A DNA stretch of 31,690 bases from Pseudobutyrivibrio sp. (GCA_017557715.1 JAFYYE010000456.1:1-31690); one strand, 5' to 3'. Counted from the first letter of the stretch, positions 6,564 through 16,311 are shown. Program-made: numbers and translations. Notes: generated by a model not told the origin, from the sequence alone.

Positions 6564-7678
6564 TGAATCTACCATATTCTGAGGAACTTCATATTGAGAA
6601 TCTTAGCAGACTGTTTGACAACACCAGTGAGTGCTACAAGTTCTTTTGGTTTAAGGCAATTGTTGAAAAAGTAATTGCAGGAGAGAACGAGATATCATTT
6701 GAAGAACTTGTGGATGACATGATTGCTAGTGCTTGGTATATGGTTACCGAGTTTCATCTAAATTTGGGTCCAAAGGACACTCTTGAAAGTGTGGTAAAGC
6801 TTATAAAAGATAAGAATCCACACTTCAAATCTAGTATTAAAAAATCAGAGCTTTTAGCGTATTTATCAGAGACAAAAGATAAAGATATAATTTCCAAAAA
6901 ACGAACTTTAATATTGAATGTACCATATCGTCTGCAGGCGCCATTTGTACCAGAGATAAAGGGAAAGGTATGGGATGTACCAAAGGATGTATTGATTGAG
7001 AATATCAATAGGTCTAATAGGATTATGTACTATTTCCTGGGTATCAATGGTCTAGCTACAAAAATTGTAGTAAAGGATGAGTGGGTTGACTATTTCATCA
7101 AGAATCAGGAGATAGTCAAGGGATGGCTTGAATACAACATGATCCTCTATATCCAGAAACGAAATCCTAGTGTACCTGGTATTGCCGATAAGCTATATCC
7201 ACCGCAGGAGCGGAAGTTAGAGGATATAAAAAAGTATTGGAAGCTTATACTTACTATTGAGCCAGTGAAGGAAATATATGGCAAGAATACACTGACAGCT
7301 AAAGATATTTCCATAGACCATTTTGTTCCATGGTCATATGTGGCACATGATGAGATGTGGAATCTAAACCCAACTACAAAAAGTATTAACAGCGCAAAGA
7401 GTAATAACTTGCCTGACTGGGATAAATACTTTAAGCGTCTAGCGAAGCTAGAGTATAAAGCATATCAGATGATGTGGAAATATGATTTGGTTCGTAAAGA
7501 ATTTGAGAAATGTGCTAAAAAGCATATAAATGATGATAAAATAAAATATCGTATATACGAATCGAAAATTGGATTTGAACAGTTTAAAAGAGAATTGGAA
7601 TCGGTAATACTTCCAGTATACAAGTCAGCACTTAATTGTGGATTTGGAACTTGGGAGTACAAAAAAATGGATGACTAA
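6560..7678 (+). CDS. HNH endonuclease-domain protein
   Basis: 372 residues. The C-terminal half holds an HNH-type motif: SIDHFVPWSYVAHDEMWNL around Asp253-His254, followed by NPTTKSINSAKSNNLPDW supplying the Asn positions. HNH nucleases use one metal ion to cut DNA. The N-terminal 240 residues match nothing I recognise and may sense the target. The start overlaps the MazG-like gene by four bases and the next gene begins 20 bases after its stop, so it belongs to the same operon. It is likely the effector nuclease of this part of the cluster. Confidence 0.75.
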   Translation: MMNLPYSEELHIENLSRLFDNTSECYKFFWFKAIVEKVIAGENEISFEELVDDMIASAWYMVTEFHLNLGPKDTLESVVKLIKDKNPHFKSSIKKSELLAYLSETKDKDIISKKRTLILNVPYRLQAPFVPEIKGKVWDVPKDVLIENINRSNRIMYYFLGINGLATKIVVKDEWVDYFIKNQEIVKGWLEYNMILYIQKRNPSVPGIADKLYPPQERKLEDIKKYWKLILTIEPVKEIYGKNTLTAKDISIDHFVPWSYVAHDEMWNLNPTTKSINSAKSNNLPDWDKYFKRLAKLEYKAYQMMWKYDLVRKEFEKCAKKHINDDKIKYRIYESKIGFEQFKRELESVILPVYKSALNCGFGTWEYKKMDD

Positions 7679-7698
7679 TAATTGAAAGGCTTGTAGAA

Positions 7699-9519
7699 AT
7701 GAGTGGAAAAGTAGCTACTCCAATAATCAGGGAGATAAAGGATAATCGTGATGAGTTAAAAACTCTCGAGGATGAATTATTATCAACTGCAGACGAAAAT
7801 ACACAAGATATTATTATGAATTATCCAACAGTATACATTCATAATTGGCCTAAAAAGCACAAGTATGAGGTATATGTAGGAGAAGCTAATGATGTCTTTA
7901 GAAGAACTCGCGAGCATTATCGAGAGATTAAAAAGAAAGATAAGTGGCAGCACAATATTGATGAGAATCCAAATGCTAGTCTCTATATCATAGGACATGA
8001 ATTATTCAACAAGTCTTTTACACTAGATGTGGAGAATAGATTAATGCACTATTTGCTCAGTGTGAACAGTGTTAAGAGAGTTCACAATGGACGAGCTAAC
8101 CCACAGAATAAATACTATCCTAGCGAGGAGTTTGAAACTGTTTTTGGGGAGATATGGAAGGATCTTCATAATAAGAACGCTGAGTTATTTCCGGATGAGC
8201 AAGAGATAAAAGATTCTGCTATTTTTAAAGCTTCACCTTTTCATAAGCTTACAGATGCTCAGCTGGAGGCACGTGATAATATTCTAGAAACAATTGATGA
8301 AGCACTAAAAAGGAAAACTAAGCAAATTATCTTTGTTGATGGAGAGGCTGGAACAGGGAAAACAGTTTTAAATTCAAGTACTTTCGTAGAATTGTTTTGT
8401 AAATATAGGAACAAGAAAAATTTCAAGTGTAGTGTTGTGATTAACCATGTGGAGCAGGTAAACGTATATAAGGATATTACAGACAAGCTTGGAATTAGTG
8501 AAAAATATGGCGAGGCAGTTACTGGTGCATCAAAGTTTCTAAATCTTCATCCAGATGATAATTCGGTAGATGTAGTTTTTATTGACGAAGCGCACTTGTT
8601 ATTTACAGAAGGCAATCAAGGATACAGCGGAAAAAATCAACTAGATGATATTGTGAAAAAGGCAAAAGTGGTTGTCATAGTGTTTGACCAAAACCAGATA
8701 TTGAGAATGGACCAATATTGGGAAAGCCAAATGATTGATAAGTATAGGCAGAAAGCAATTGAGCAGGGAAATCACATTGAGTTGACTGAGCAGTTGAGAA
8801 TAGTAGCAGATGAAAAGACTCTGGATTGGATTGATGCTGTTACTAAGAATCAAGAAATCAAGCCTATACCAAAAACAGATAGCCATGATTATGAAATCAA
8901 AATATTTGATTCACCGATAACCCTTGAAAGGGAAATAAGGAATAAAGCTGCGGATGCTAAGAGTAGATTGTCTAGGATAATAGCAAACTATGATTGGGAC
9001 TATGTAAAAGGTAAGACTCCTAGTAAGAGTAATAAAGATTCAAAGGCAGTAAATCGTATGTTGGCTTATCAAAAGGGGATGAGAAGTCAATTCAAAGACA
9101 CATGGGGCGTTTATATTGAAGATAAAAAGTGGTATGCTCCATGGAACTATGAGACAAAAAGATTTCTACCTGCCAAGGAAAAGAGAGCTACTGTAGATCA
9201 AGCATGGGCAGAGCAGAAGCATACTATAGATGAAGTCGGATCTACGTTTACCATTCAAGGGTTTGATTTAAATTATGCCGGAGTTATTTTAGGAAAATCA
9301 GTGACATTCAAAGATGGGAAAATTGAATTTAATCCTGAGGAAACTAGTAATAAGAAGGTAAATAGAAATCGAACAATGGAAGATGGAACTAAACAATGCT
9401 TCGCAAAAGATTTGTTAAAGCATGAGCTTAGAGTTTTGCTGACGAGAGGCGTAAATGGCTTGTATATTTATGCTTGTGATAAGGACTTACGTGAGGCACT
9501 TATAGAAGCCTCAAAATAA
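7699..9519 (+). CDS. GIY-YIG nuclease domain fused to DUF2075 DNA/RNA helicase
   Basis: 606 residues. Residues about 40-135 form a GIY-YIG-like domain (VYI at 45-47, YVG at 59-61, then FRRTREH). A DUF2075-type P-loop ATPase follows, with Walker A VDGEAGTGKT near 213-222, Walker B DVVFIDEAHLL near 292, and later motifs including LTEQLRI and LTRGVNGLYIYA at the C-terminus. DUF2075 proteins are SF1-like helicases. The fusion suggests ATP-driven translocation with a nicking or cutting head. It sits between the HNH gene and a second MazG-like gene, both within about 20 bases. An anti-phage or DNA-quality role is an inference from architecture and context. Confidence 0.85.
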   Translation: MSGKVATPIIREIKDNRDELKTLEDELLSTADENTQDIIMNYPTVYIHNWPKKHKYEVYVGEANDVFRRTREHYREIKKKDKWQHNIDENPNASLYIIGHELFNKSFTLDVENRLMHYLLSVNSVKRVHNGRANPQNKYYPSEEFETVFGEIWKDLHNKNAELFPDEQEIKDSAIFKASPFHKLTDAQLEARDNILETIDEALKRKTKQIIFVDGEAGTGKTVLNSSTFVELFCKYRNKKNFKCSVVINHVEQVNVYKDITDKLGISEKYGEAVTGASKFLNLHPDDNSVDVVFIDEAHLLFTEGNQGYSGKNQLDDIVKKAKVVVIVFDQNQILRMDQYWESQMIDKYRQKAIEQGNHIELTEQLRIVADEKTLDWIDAVTKNQEIKPIPKTDSHDYEIKIFDSPITLEREIRNKAADAKSRLSRIIANYDWDYVKGKTPSKSNKDSKAVNRMLAYQKGMRSQFKDTWGVYIEDKKWYAPWNYETKRFLPAKEKRATVDQAWAEQKHTIDEVGSTFTIQGFDLNYAGVILGKSVTFKDGKIEFNPEETSNKKVNRNRTMEDGTKQCFAKDLLKHELRVLLTRGVNGLYIYACDKDLREALIEASK

Positions 9520-9529
9520 AGGAGAGAAT

Positions 9530-9850
9530 ATGAGACAAGAAACAATAGATAGAATTAGAAAATTCACTGAGGACAGAGATTGGGATCAGTTCCACGCACC
9601 AGTTCATTTGGCAAAATCTATAGTCATTGAAGCTGCTGAATTACTAGAGTGCTTCCAGTGGGATAATGAGAAATTTGATGAAGAGCATGTTAAAGAAGAA
9701 CTGGCGGATGTAATGGTGTATTGCCAGAATCTTGCGGACAAGCTGGGAGTAGATCCAGATGAGATAATTAATAAAAAGATGGATCAGAACGAGGCTAAGT
9801 ATCCGGTAGATAAGGCGAAGGGTAAGGCGGATAAGTACGATAAGCTGTAA
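9530..9850 (+). CDS. MazG-like nucleotide pyrophosphohydrolase (dCTPase-type)
   Basis: 106 residues of the compact MazG-like/RS21-C6 type. The FxxxRDWxQFHxPxxLAKSI opening and the metal site EAAELLE ... EELADVMVY are typical. These enzymes hydrolyse non-canonical or deoxy NTPs. It starts ten bases after the helicase stop with AGGAG directly upstream. The Lys-rich tail (KAKGKADKYDKL) is usual for the family. It is the second NTP-PPase in the cluster and is not closely similar to the one at 6264. Confidence 0.85.
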   Translation: MRQETIDRIRKFTEDRDWDQFHAPVHLAKSIVIEAAELLECFQWDNEKFDEEHVKEELADVMVYCQNLADKLGVDPDEIINKKMDQNEAKYPVDKAKGKADKYDKL

Positions 9851-9895
9851 TTTAAGTATTTAGATGTAGTTAATTACAAGATAGGGTGCCACGAT

Positions 9896-12840
9896 ATGTC
9901 AAACATTGAAGAATTAAAAGCTGGACTACAAACTGCATATATAGATGGAAACCTCGCTTCAAATGTGGCTTATAGACCTCAGTTTGTATCTAACAATTAC
10001 AAGAAGGAAAGAAAGTACTCTCATCTATTGAAGATGAGCTTTTGAGATGCGATAAATTTCAGATTAGTGTTGCATTCATTACTGAGTCAGGACTCACCCC
10101 ATTACTACAGACATTTCAGGAGCTAGAACGAAAAGGTATCCCAGGAGAGATTCTTACTACAAACTATTTGAATTTCAGTGAGCCAAAAGCTTTGAAGAAG
10201 CTGAATGAATTAAGCAATATAAAGCTTAAAATGTATGATGTAGAGGCAGCGCAAGAGGGATTCCATACAAAGGGATACATATTTAAGAAGGATGAGATTT
10301 ACCGAATTATCATAGGTAGCTCAAATATTACTAGTGCTGCTCTTACACATAATAAGGAATGGAATACAAAGATTGTTTCTACGACAGATGGCGAAGAGGC
10401 AATCGAGATTTTAAATGAATATAAAGATCTTTGGAATTCGAAGTATGCTTTGGATTTTGATGAGTTTTACGAGAATTACAAGACTAAATATGAAATCATA
10501 AAAAAGCAGCGTGCAGCAGCAAAACAAGATGATACTGTTGAATTTGAAAAGTATAATCTACAACCTAATAGCATGCAGGTTGGTTTTATCACAAATCTTA
10601 GAAAGATAGTAGATGCCGGAGAAAACAGAGCATTACTTATTTCTGCTACAGGAACAGGTAAAACTTATGCATCTGCTTTTGCTATGCGAGAATTAGGCTA
10701 TAAACGAGTTTTGTTTTTGGTTCATAGAGGTCAGCTGGCAAGACAAACAAGGAAGTCTTATGAACGAGTTTTTGATAAGAAAATAAGCATGGGATTAGTT
10801 GGTGCTGGCAATGATGAATATGATAAGGATTACATTTTTGCGACAGTGCAGACATTAAGCCGTGATGAGCACTTATGTAAATTTGAGCCTAACCACTTTG
10901 ATTGCATTATATTAGATGAAGCTCACCATGTTCCTGCTGACACATATCAGAAGATAATGAATCATTTCACACCTAAACTATGGCTTGGGATGACAGCGAC
11001 TCCTGATAAAAGAGATGATAATATTGAAGGCAGGAATGTATACGAGATATTCAATCATCAGATTGCTTATGAGATAAGATTGCAGCAGGCTATGGAAGAT
11101 AACTTGCTATGTCCATTTCATTACTTTGGAATCAATGATCTTTCTATTGATTCAGAGGAAGTAATCGATAGAGTTGATTTTTCTTTGCTTACATCAGATG
11201 AAAGAGTAAAGCATATTGTAGAACAAGCGACTTATTTTGGATACAGTGGAGAACGAGTTAAGGGACTTATTTTCTGTAGTAGCATAAAAGAATCAGAAGT
11301 TCTTTCAGAAAAATTCAATCAGACTATTAATCCTGAAACTGGAAAGAAGTATAGAACCATAGCACTGAATGGAAGTGCAAATGAAGAGCAAAGAGCAGAA
11401 GCTTTTGAGAGACTCGCTATGGATGAGACCGAAGATGGTTTGGAACCATTAGACTATATTTTCTCAGTTGAAATCCTCAATGAAGGTGTTGATATTGTCG
11501 AGGTAAATCAAGTTATTATGCTTCGTCCAACACAGTCACCTATTGTATTTATACAGCAGCTAGGAAGAGGTCTTAGAAAAGCTGAAGGCAAGGAATATGT
11601 TGTTATTCTCGATTTCATTGGTAATTACAATAACAACTTTATGATTCCAATTGCACTTTCAGGGGATAGAACATATAACAAAGATAATATTCGTAGATAC
11701 GTAATGGAAGGCGGTAGAGTAATTCCAGGAGCTTCTACTGTTCATTTTGATGAGATAAGTAAGCAGAGGATTTTTGAGTCTATTGATAGGTCTACATTAC
11801 GAATAGCAATGTTAAAAGAAAAGTATGGTATCTTGAAGGATAGATTAGGAAGAATTCCATCAATTATTGATTTCTATAACTATGGTGAAATTGATCCAAT
11901 GCTCTTTATTGAGTATACAAAGGAATCTTATCATGCATTTCTAAAAAGAGTAGAGCCTTATTACAAAGTAAGCTTTTCTAAAGAACAAGAAGAGATGTTA
12001 AGTTTTGTTTCTCAATTATTGATTAATGGCAAGAGACCTCATGAATTACTTATTTTAAAATCACTTTTTAGTGGAGAAACTGATGTTAATAATTTCAAAA
12101 GTTCATTAGAAGAAATAGGCGGAGTGTATAGAGAAGATGATTATCAATCGGCCTTAAATGTTCTTGAACTAAAATGGATTAATTCTCAATCTGAGAAAAC
12201 AAAGTATGGCTTGGTTCAATGGATTGATAAAGAGGAGGTTAATCAACAAATAGTGAAAAGAGCAAGTATTTATGCTACCGCTTTATCTAATTTAGAATTT
12301 AAACATCAATTATCAGAGACAATAGATTTTGGCCTACAAAGATATAAAGATTTATTTAGAGATTCAGATGAGAATAATCTAGTTTTATATCAGAAGTATT
12401 CGCGAAAAGATGTATGTAGATTATTGAATTGGAAAACAGATGATAGTTCTACAGTATACGGATACAGATATAAATATGGAACTTGTCCTATATTTGTTAC
12501 TTATAATAAACAAGAGAATATTTCTAGTTCAACGAAGTATCCGGATTATTTTATTAATGAGCAGGTTTTTAATTGGATGACGAGAAGTAGGGTTTCTGAA
12601 GATAGTAAGGAAGCTCAGCAGATAATTCACTCAAAAGAAAATGCTGAAAAAGTTTTCTTGTTTGTAAAAAAGAGTGATGATGAGGGCTCTGATTTTTACT
12701 ATATGGGAGAAGTATCACCGATATCCTGGAAGCAAACAACAATTAAAAATGATAAGAATGTTGATCTTCCGATTATGAATTTTCAGCTTAAATTAAAGAA
12801 TCCTGTTCGAGAGGATTTGTATGAATATTTTAAAAGTTAG
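9896..12840 (+). CDS. PLD-like nuclease + SF2 helicase + DUF3427 protein, frameshifted near its 5' end
   Basis: Reading from the ATG at 9896 gives MSNIEELKAGLQTAYI and continues to about 10015, where the frame is lost. The rest (from about 10016 to 12840, first internal start codon TTG 10042) is in the -1 frame. Restoring one A in the GAAAGAAAGT run near 10013 joins them into about 981 residues. The protein has a PLD-like domain (HTKGYIF and GSSNIT around 135-155), Walker A SATGTGKT near 250, DEAH near 340 (LDEAHHV), GMTATPDKRD, motif VI GRGLRKAEGK, and a long DUF3427 C-terminus. Such proteins are predicted DNA-cutting or DNA-remodelling helicases often found beside Nudix genes, as here. The lesion could be a true mutation, a homopolymer sequencing error, or less likely programmed slippage. 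Confidence 0.8.
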
Positions 12841-12850
12841 GAGAATAATT

Positions 12851-13252
12851 ATGAAGACAGTAAAAGTTGTTGCAGCAGTAATTTGTGATTCTATTGAAGA
12901 AAAAAATAAGATTTTCGCAACTGCTAGGGGATATGGAGATTTAAAAGGAGGATGGGAGTTCCCTGGTGGAAAAGTTGAAGAAGGTGAGACTCCAGAACAA
13001 GCGCTTGTAAGAGAAATCCAAGAAGAGTTGGATACTCTCATTGAGGTAGGACCATATATTGATACTATTGAATATGATTATCCGACATTCCATCTTTCAA
13101 TGGATTGCTTCTATTGTGAAGTGAAGGAAGGTCACTTGGAATTGAAAGAGGCTGAGGCAGCTAAGTGGTTAACTAGGGATAATATAGACGATGTAAATTG
13201 GCTACCAGCAGATCTTACGCTTATTGATAAGATAAAAAGGGATATGCGGTAG
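12851..13252 (+). CDS. Nudix (MutT-like) (deoxy)nucleoside triphosphate pyrophosphohydrolase
   Basis: 133 residues. The complete Nudix box runs from Gly40: G-x5-E46-x7-R54-E55-I-Q-E58-E59. It is preceded by GGWEFPGGK, typical of MutT-type 8-oxo-dGTP or CTP pyrophosphohydrolases. The ATG at 12851 is chosen because AGGAG overlaps the stop of the upstream helicase gene eight bases away. The tight spacing implies co-translation with the DUF3427 helicase, a recurrent pairing. It is the third nucleotide pyrophosphohydrolase in the cluster and the only one with the Nudix fold. Confidence 0.9.
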   Translation: MKTVKVVAAVICDSIEEKNKIFATARGYGDLKGGWEFPGGKVEEGETPEQALVREIQEELDTLIEVGPYIDTIEYDYPTFHLSMDCFYCEVKEGHLELKEAEAAKWLTRDNIDDVNWLPADLTLIDKIKRDMR

Positions 13253-13447
13253 TTTTTATTTAAAAACTTTATTTTTTGTTAGGGGTAATTGCATCTAGGA
13301 ATTGATAAAAGGGAGATAGATTAAAAAATGGCTAGTATATTGGCGCCTGACATTCATTACATATAAAAGATTGTACATAGGGAATATTGCCATACGGAGA
13401 GGTCTAAAGGCATATATCGAAGTTGCACTTATAAGGAGAAAATGTTT

Positions 13448-14473
13448 ATGGGATATGTTATTCAATCAACAGAGAGATTAAAGAAAACTGGCGCTGATTT
13501 TGAAACAAAAGCTATGTTATATCTAATGTGTTTCAGAGCAGATAGTGAGGATATTGATTTTTTTGTTGTAGATTTTTTTAATGATATTACTGGAACAGAT
13601 CGTTTTGGAAGAAAACTATGGGATGTTCAATCTAAGGCATCGGGAACGGCTACAGCTAAAGGTATAGGAAGAGAGCTAGTCACCTTATTTAAAAACTATA
13701 TTAGTGATATTGATTTTTATACTTATGTGCTTTTTCTAGGAGGTGTTCCAGATACATTTAGAAAAAATAGTTCAAAATCTATTTTTGGAATTGATAATGT
13801 CAAAGATAAAGCAAAAACTAGTATAGTTAATGGGTTAATCGAAGAAGGAAAAGCTAAAGAATATATAAATGATACGCTGATAACAGATATGACAATTAAG
13901 TCATTTCTAAAAAAACTGGTATTTGTAATCGATGATAAGCAACGAGAAGATTATATTCGCGAAATTATAAAAAATCATCCAAAATTAATTCCGGCTAATG
14001 ATAAGTTGCTTGCGATTTTCAATGAAATTAGAAATAAACAGTCAGAAAAGAAAAATATAAATGTTGAGGGAACTGTAATTTTCAGTGCAAGTGAAGCTCT
14101 TGAATATGGAAAGCATTTAAGTGCTATTGAAATTAAGATGTTAGTAATACAGCGTATAATCAATTGTGACCCTGTTAGTGGAGGAATACCGGTTAGGTTT
14201 GCAGATATATATCACAGGTGTACTCCCGAAAGTAGAAATGATATGTTAGACCAATGTAGACTGTCAGTTTGCAGTGCTATGTTTAACAAAAGTGCGCAAC
14301 AATATTTTTGGAGATTGTTTGAGAATATATATACTACCATATGCGAGTCTGAAACTGATGATGTGAATGTTATATATGAAAAACTTGATAAAAATATAGT
14401 TGAAAAATGTCCAGACTTTGACGTTTTATCACTGAAATATTTTATTGCCAAAATAATGGAGGGAGTATTGTAG
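13448..14473 (+). CDS. Putative Cap4/DUF4297-like endonuclease (LmuA-like), partner of the SMC-like ATPase
   Basis: 341 residues from ATG 13448 (AAGGAG nine bases upstream; ATG 13442 is only three bases from it). The N-terminus carries a plausible PD-(D/E)xK active site: Glu19 in GADFETKA, Asp42/Asp46 in VVDFFNDITG and D59-x-Q61-x-K63 in LWDVQSKA. This arrangement resembles DUF4297/Cap4 nucleases that serve as effectors in CBASS and Lamassu systems. The C-terminal 200 residues are unrecognised. The stop overlaps the GTG of the next gene (TAGTG), so the two products are translationally coupled and probably form one complex. The family assignment rests on motif pattern only. The gene is strikingly AT-rich. 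Confidence 0.55.
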   Translation: MGYVIQSTERLKKTGADFETKAMLYLMCFRADSEDIDFFVVDFFNDITGTDRFGRKLWDVQSKASGTATAKGIGRELVTLFKNYISDIDFYTYVLFLGGVPDTFRKNSSKSIFGIDNVKDKAKTSIVNGLIEEGKAKEYINDTLITDMTIKSFLKKLVFVIDDKQREDYIREIIKNHPKLIPANDKLLAIFNEIRNKQSEKKNINVEGTVIFSASEALEYGKHLSAIEIKMLVIQRIINCDPVSGGIPVRFADIYHRCTPESRNDMLDQCRLSVCSAMFNKSAQQYFWRLFENIYTTICESETDDVNVIYEKLDKNIVEKCPDFDVLSLKYFIAKIMEGVL

Positions 14474-16083
14474 TGTTTATTAAAAAAGTAGCATTTGGAA
14501 ATAGAGAGGAAGCTTTTGTTGAAGAGGGTTTAATTGATGGAATAAATATTATCTTTAGTGATGATAATAATAAAGGCAAAACCGTGTTTACTCAATCAAT
14601 ATTACATACATTTGGAAATAAATCGATTTTTCCAGATGGATTTAATCCCGAAAAGTATATGTATTACGTTCAGTTTGAACATAATAACGGTACATACGAC
14701 TTATTAAGAGTGTCTGATATATATATTCTAAATCAGCCTTCTAAAGGTGTAAGAATGTTTGAAGATTATTCTGAGTTTAAAAGATATTTTTCGGATGAAA
14801 TAATGACATTTCCAAAGATTATTCATGATGGAAAACGTAAGATTGTTGATATGGAGTTATACTCGCAATTATTCTTTGTGGGTCAAGATAATAAAAATAC
14901 TTCTTCCATTTTTAATTCTGGTTATTACCATAAAGATGACTTTATAAGTTTAATTTCTTCATATGCAGTCGACGAAGTTGAAAAATTAGATGAACGCGAA
15001 AAAAATAAAATAAAAACTCAAATACGAGTATTAACAGCTCAGCGTAAAGATAATATGAAGCTGAATGATTTTTACAAATCTTCAGGAGTCGCAGCTGAGT
15101 ATTTGAGTAAAAGTTTAGATAACGATTCATTTAAAAAAACTGTTGGTGAGATGTCTACTCTTACGGAAGAAATTGGTGAACTACGAAGAAAACGATTAAA
15201 ATTAGTAAATCGAAGAAATTTGTGGCTGGATAGTTTAAAGGATTTACGTTCATTAAATAGAACTGTTCAAATTGGAGAGTTAAGATGTATGGATTGTAAT
15301 TCTAACCACATTTCTTATAAGGGGAAAGGTAAAACCGATTTTTCTTTTGATGTTTCAACGCCTGAGATTAGAAGCCAGATAATAGGTTCAATTGAGCAAC
15401 GAATCGAGAGTTATTTAGAGGAGATCGAGAAGTGTGATTGCAATATAAAAGAATGCCAAGAACAGTTACAATCATTAATTAATGAAGAAAATATTTCTCT
15501 AGAAAATATTATTGCATATAAAAAAGGTTTTTTGGATGCGCAAGAGATAGAAAAAGCAATAAACAATATTGACGAAAAGCTTGAGAATTTAAATAATACC
15601 TTGAATAGTAACGAGAAATTAATAGAATCCTACTCTAAAAAACAACGTGATTTTATAGACGTATTTATTTCTAAAATGAATGAGGTAAAAAATGAAATAG
15701 ATTTAGAAAGTCAAAAACGTTATGAGAACATTTTTACTAAGCGTGGAGTTACAATATCAGGTAGTGATGTGACAGTGTACTATTTTTCAAGAATAATTGC
15801 TGCAGCAGATCTATTGGAATTAGAGTGGCCGGTAATTATGGATTCATTTAGAGCAGAGGATTTGTCTACCGAAAAAGAAGAGTTAGCAATAAAAAAATTA
15901 AAAGAATTGGATAAGCAGTGTATTTTAACTACCACTCTTAAAGATGAGGAAAATCATAAGTATAAAGAGATAGAATATATAAATGACATTGATTATTCTA
16001 GCCATTGTACGAACAGGATTTTATCGTTGGATTATGTTGATAAATTTAAAGAAATTGTAGAGATGTTTGGCGTGGAAATGTAG
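14473..16083 (+). CDS. SMC/Rad50-like ATPase with zinc-hook-like motif (LmuB-like)
   Basis: 536 residues. A degenerate Walker A (SDDNNKGKT, Gly35-Lys36-Thr37) is followed by a long charged coiled-coil region (about 180-420) interrupted by LRCMDCNSNHISYKGKGKTD near residue 272, a CxxC hook-like motif. The C-terminal ATPase half has a weak signature (TISGSD) and Walker B-like WPVIMDS near 452, where the usual catalytic Glu is replaced by Ser. SMC-like proteins of this size sense DNA structures in Lamassu-type defence and release an associated nuclease. The GTG start overlaps the nuclease stop by one base, with GGAGGGA upstream. No third (LmuC-like) gene is evident. The substituted active site suggests weak ATP hydrolysis or an unusual mechanism. 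Confidence 0.6.
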   Translation: MFIKKVAFGNREEAFVEEGLIDGINIIFSDDNNKGKTVFTQSILHTFGNKSIFPDGFNPEKYMYYVQFEHNNGTYDLLRVSDIYILNQPSKGVRMFEDYSEFKRYFSDEIMTFPKIIHDGKRKIVDMELYSQLFFVGQDNKNTSSIFNSGYYHKDDFISLISSYAVDEVEKLDEREKNKIKTQIRVLTAQRKDNMKLNDFYKSSGVAAEYLSKSLDNDSFKKTVGEMSTLTEEIGELRRKRLKLVNRRNLWLDSLKDLRSLNRTVQIGELRCMDCNSNHISYKGKGKTDFSFDVSTPEIRSQIIGSIEQRIESYLEEIEKCDCNIKECQEQLQSLINEENISLENIIAYKKGFLDAQEIEKAINNIDEKLENLNNTLNSNEKLIESYSKKQRDFIDVFISKMNEVKNEIDLESQKRYENIFTKRGVTISGSDVTVYYFSRIIAAADLLELEWPVIMDSFRAEDLSTEKEELAIKKLKELDKQCILTTTLKDEENHKYKEIEYINDIDYSSHCTNRILSLDYVDKFKEIVEMFGVEM

Positions 16084-16088
16084 ACTTA

Positions 16089-16157
16089 AACAATTTTGAA
16101 AAAAGGGAACAATTATTAGATAAATTAGAGGCCAAACATGGATTTAAAGACTTTTAG
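16089..16157 (+). pseudogene. Short 3' remnant of an antitoxin-like gene
   Basis: A 22-codon tail without a start, NNFEKREQLLDKLEAKHGF then KDF and stop, lies just after the SMC-like gene. The LxxLExKHG ending resembles the antitoxin remnant at 5860-6003. Too short for a firm call. Confidence 0.25.
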
Positions 16158-16229
16158 TAATGACGAAATAATTAGTATAAGCGTAAAAGCGCAAGACCCC
16201 ATGACAGAAATAGTACAATAGGTAATAAA

Positions 16230-16259
16230 ATTGCAACGGGGTCAATTGCAACAGGGTCA
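16230..16259 (+). repeat. Tandem 15-bp repeat (2 units)
   Basis: ATTGCAACGGGGTCA is followed at once by ATTGCAACAGGGTCA (one mismatch). GACCCC also occurs 30 bases upstream in the opposite sense. It lies within the non-coding stretch before the membrane protein gene; function unknown. Confidence 0.6.
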
Positions 16260-16311
16260 GGAATCTATACCCGTAATAACCATAATTACGATAATTGATG
16301 AGAGGGAATTC

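Noticed and set aside
10005..10020. Programmed -1 frameshift in the helicase gene
   Set aside because: No X-XXY-YYZ heptamer or downstream stimulatory structure is evident; only a weak A-AAG tetramer is present.
10042..12840. Helicase gene starting at TTG 10042 as an intact gene
   Set aside because: The family N-terminus is encoded just upstream in another frame, and the TTG has no ribosome site and falls inside the conserved PLD-like domain.
16231..16311. Upstream TTG start for the membrane protein
   Set aside because: The extension encodes low-complexity sequence from the 15-bp repeats; ATG 16312 has AGAGGG at good spacing and starts a typical Lys-rich N-terminus.
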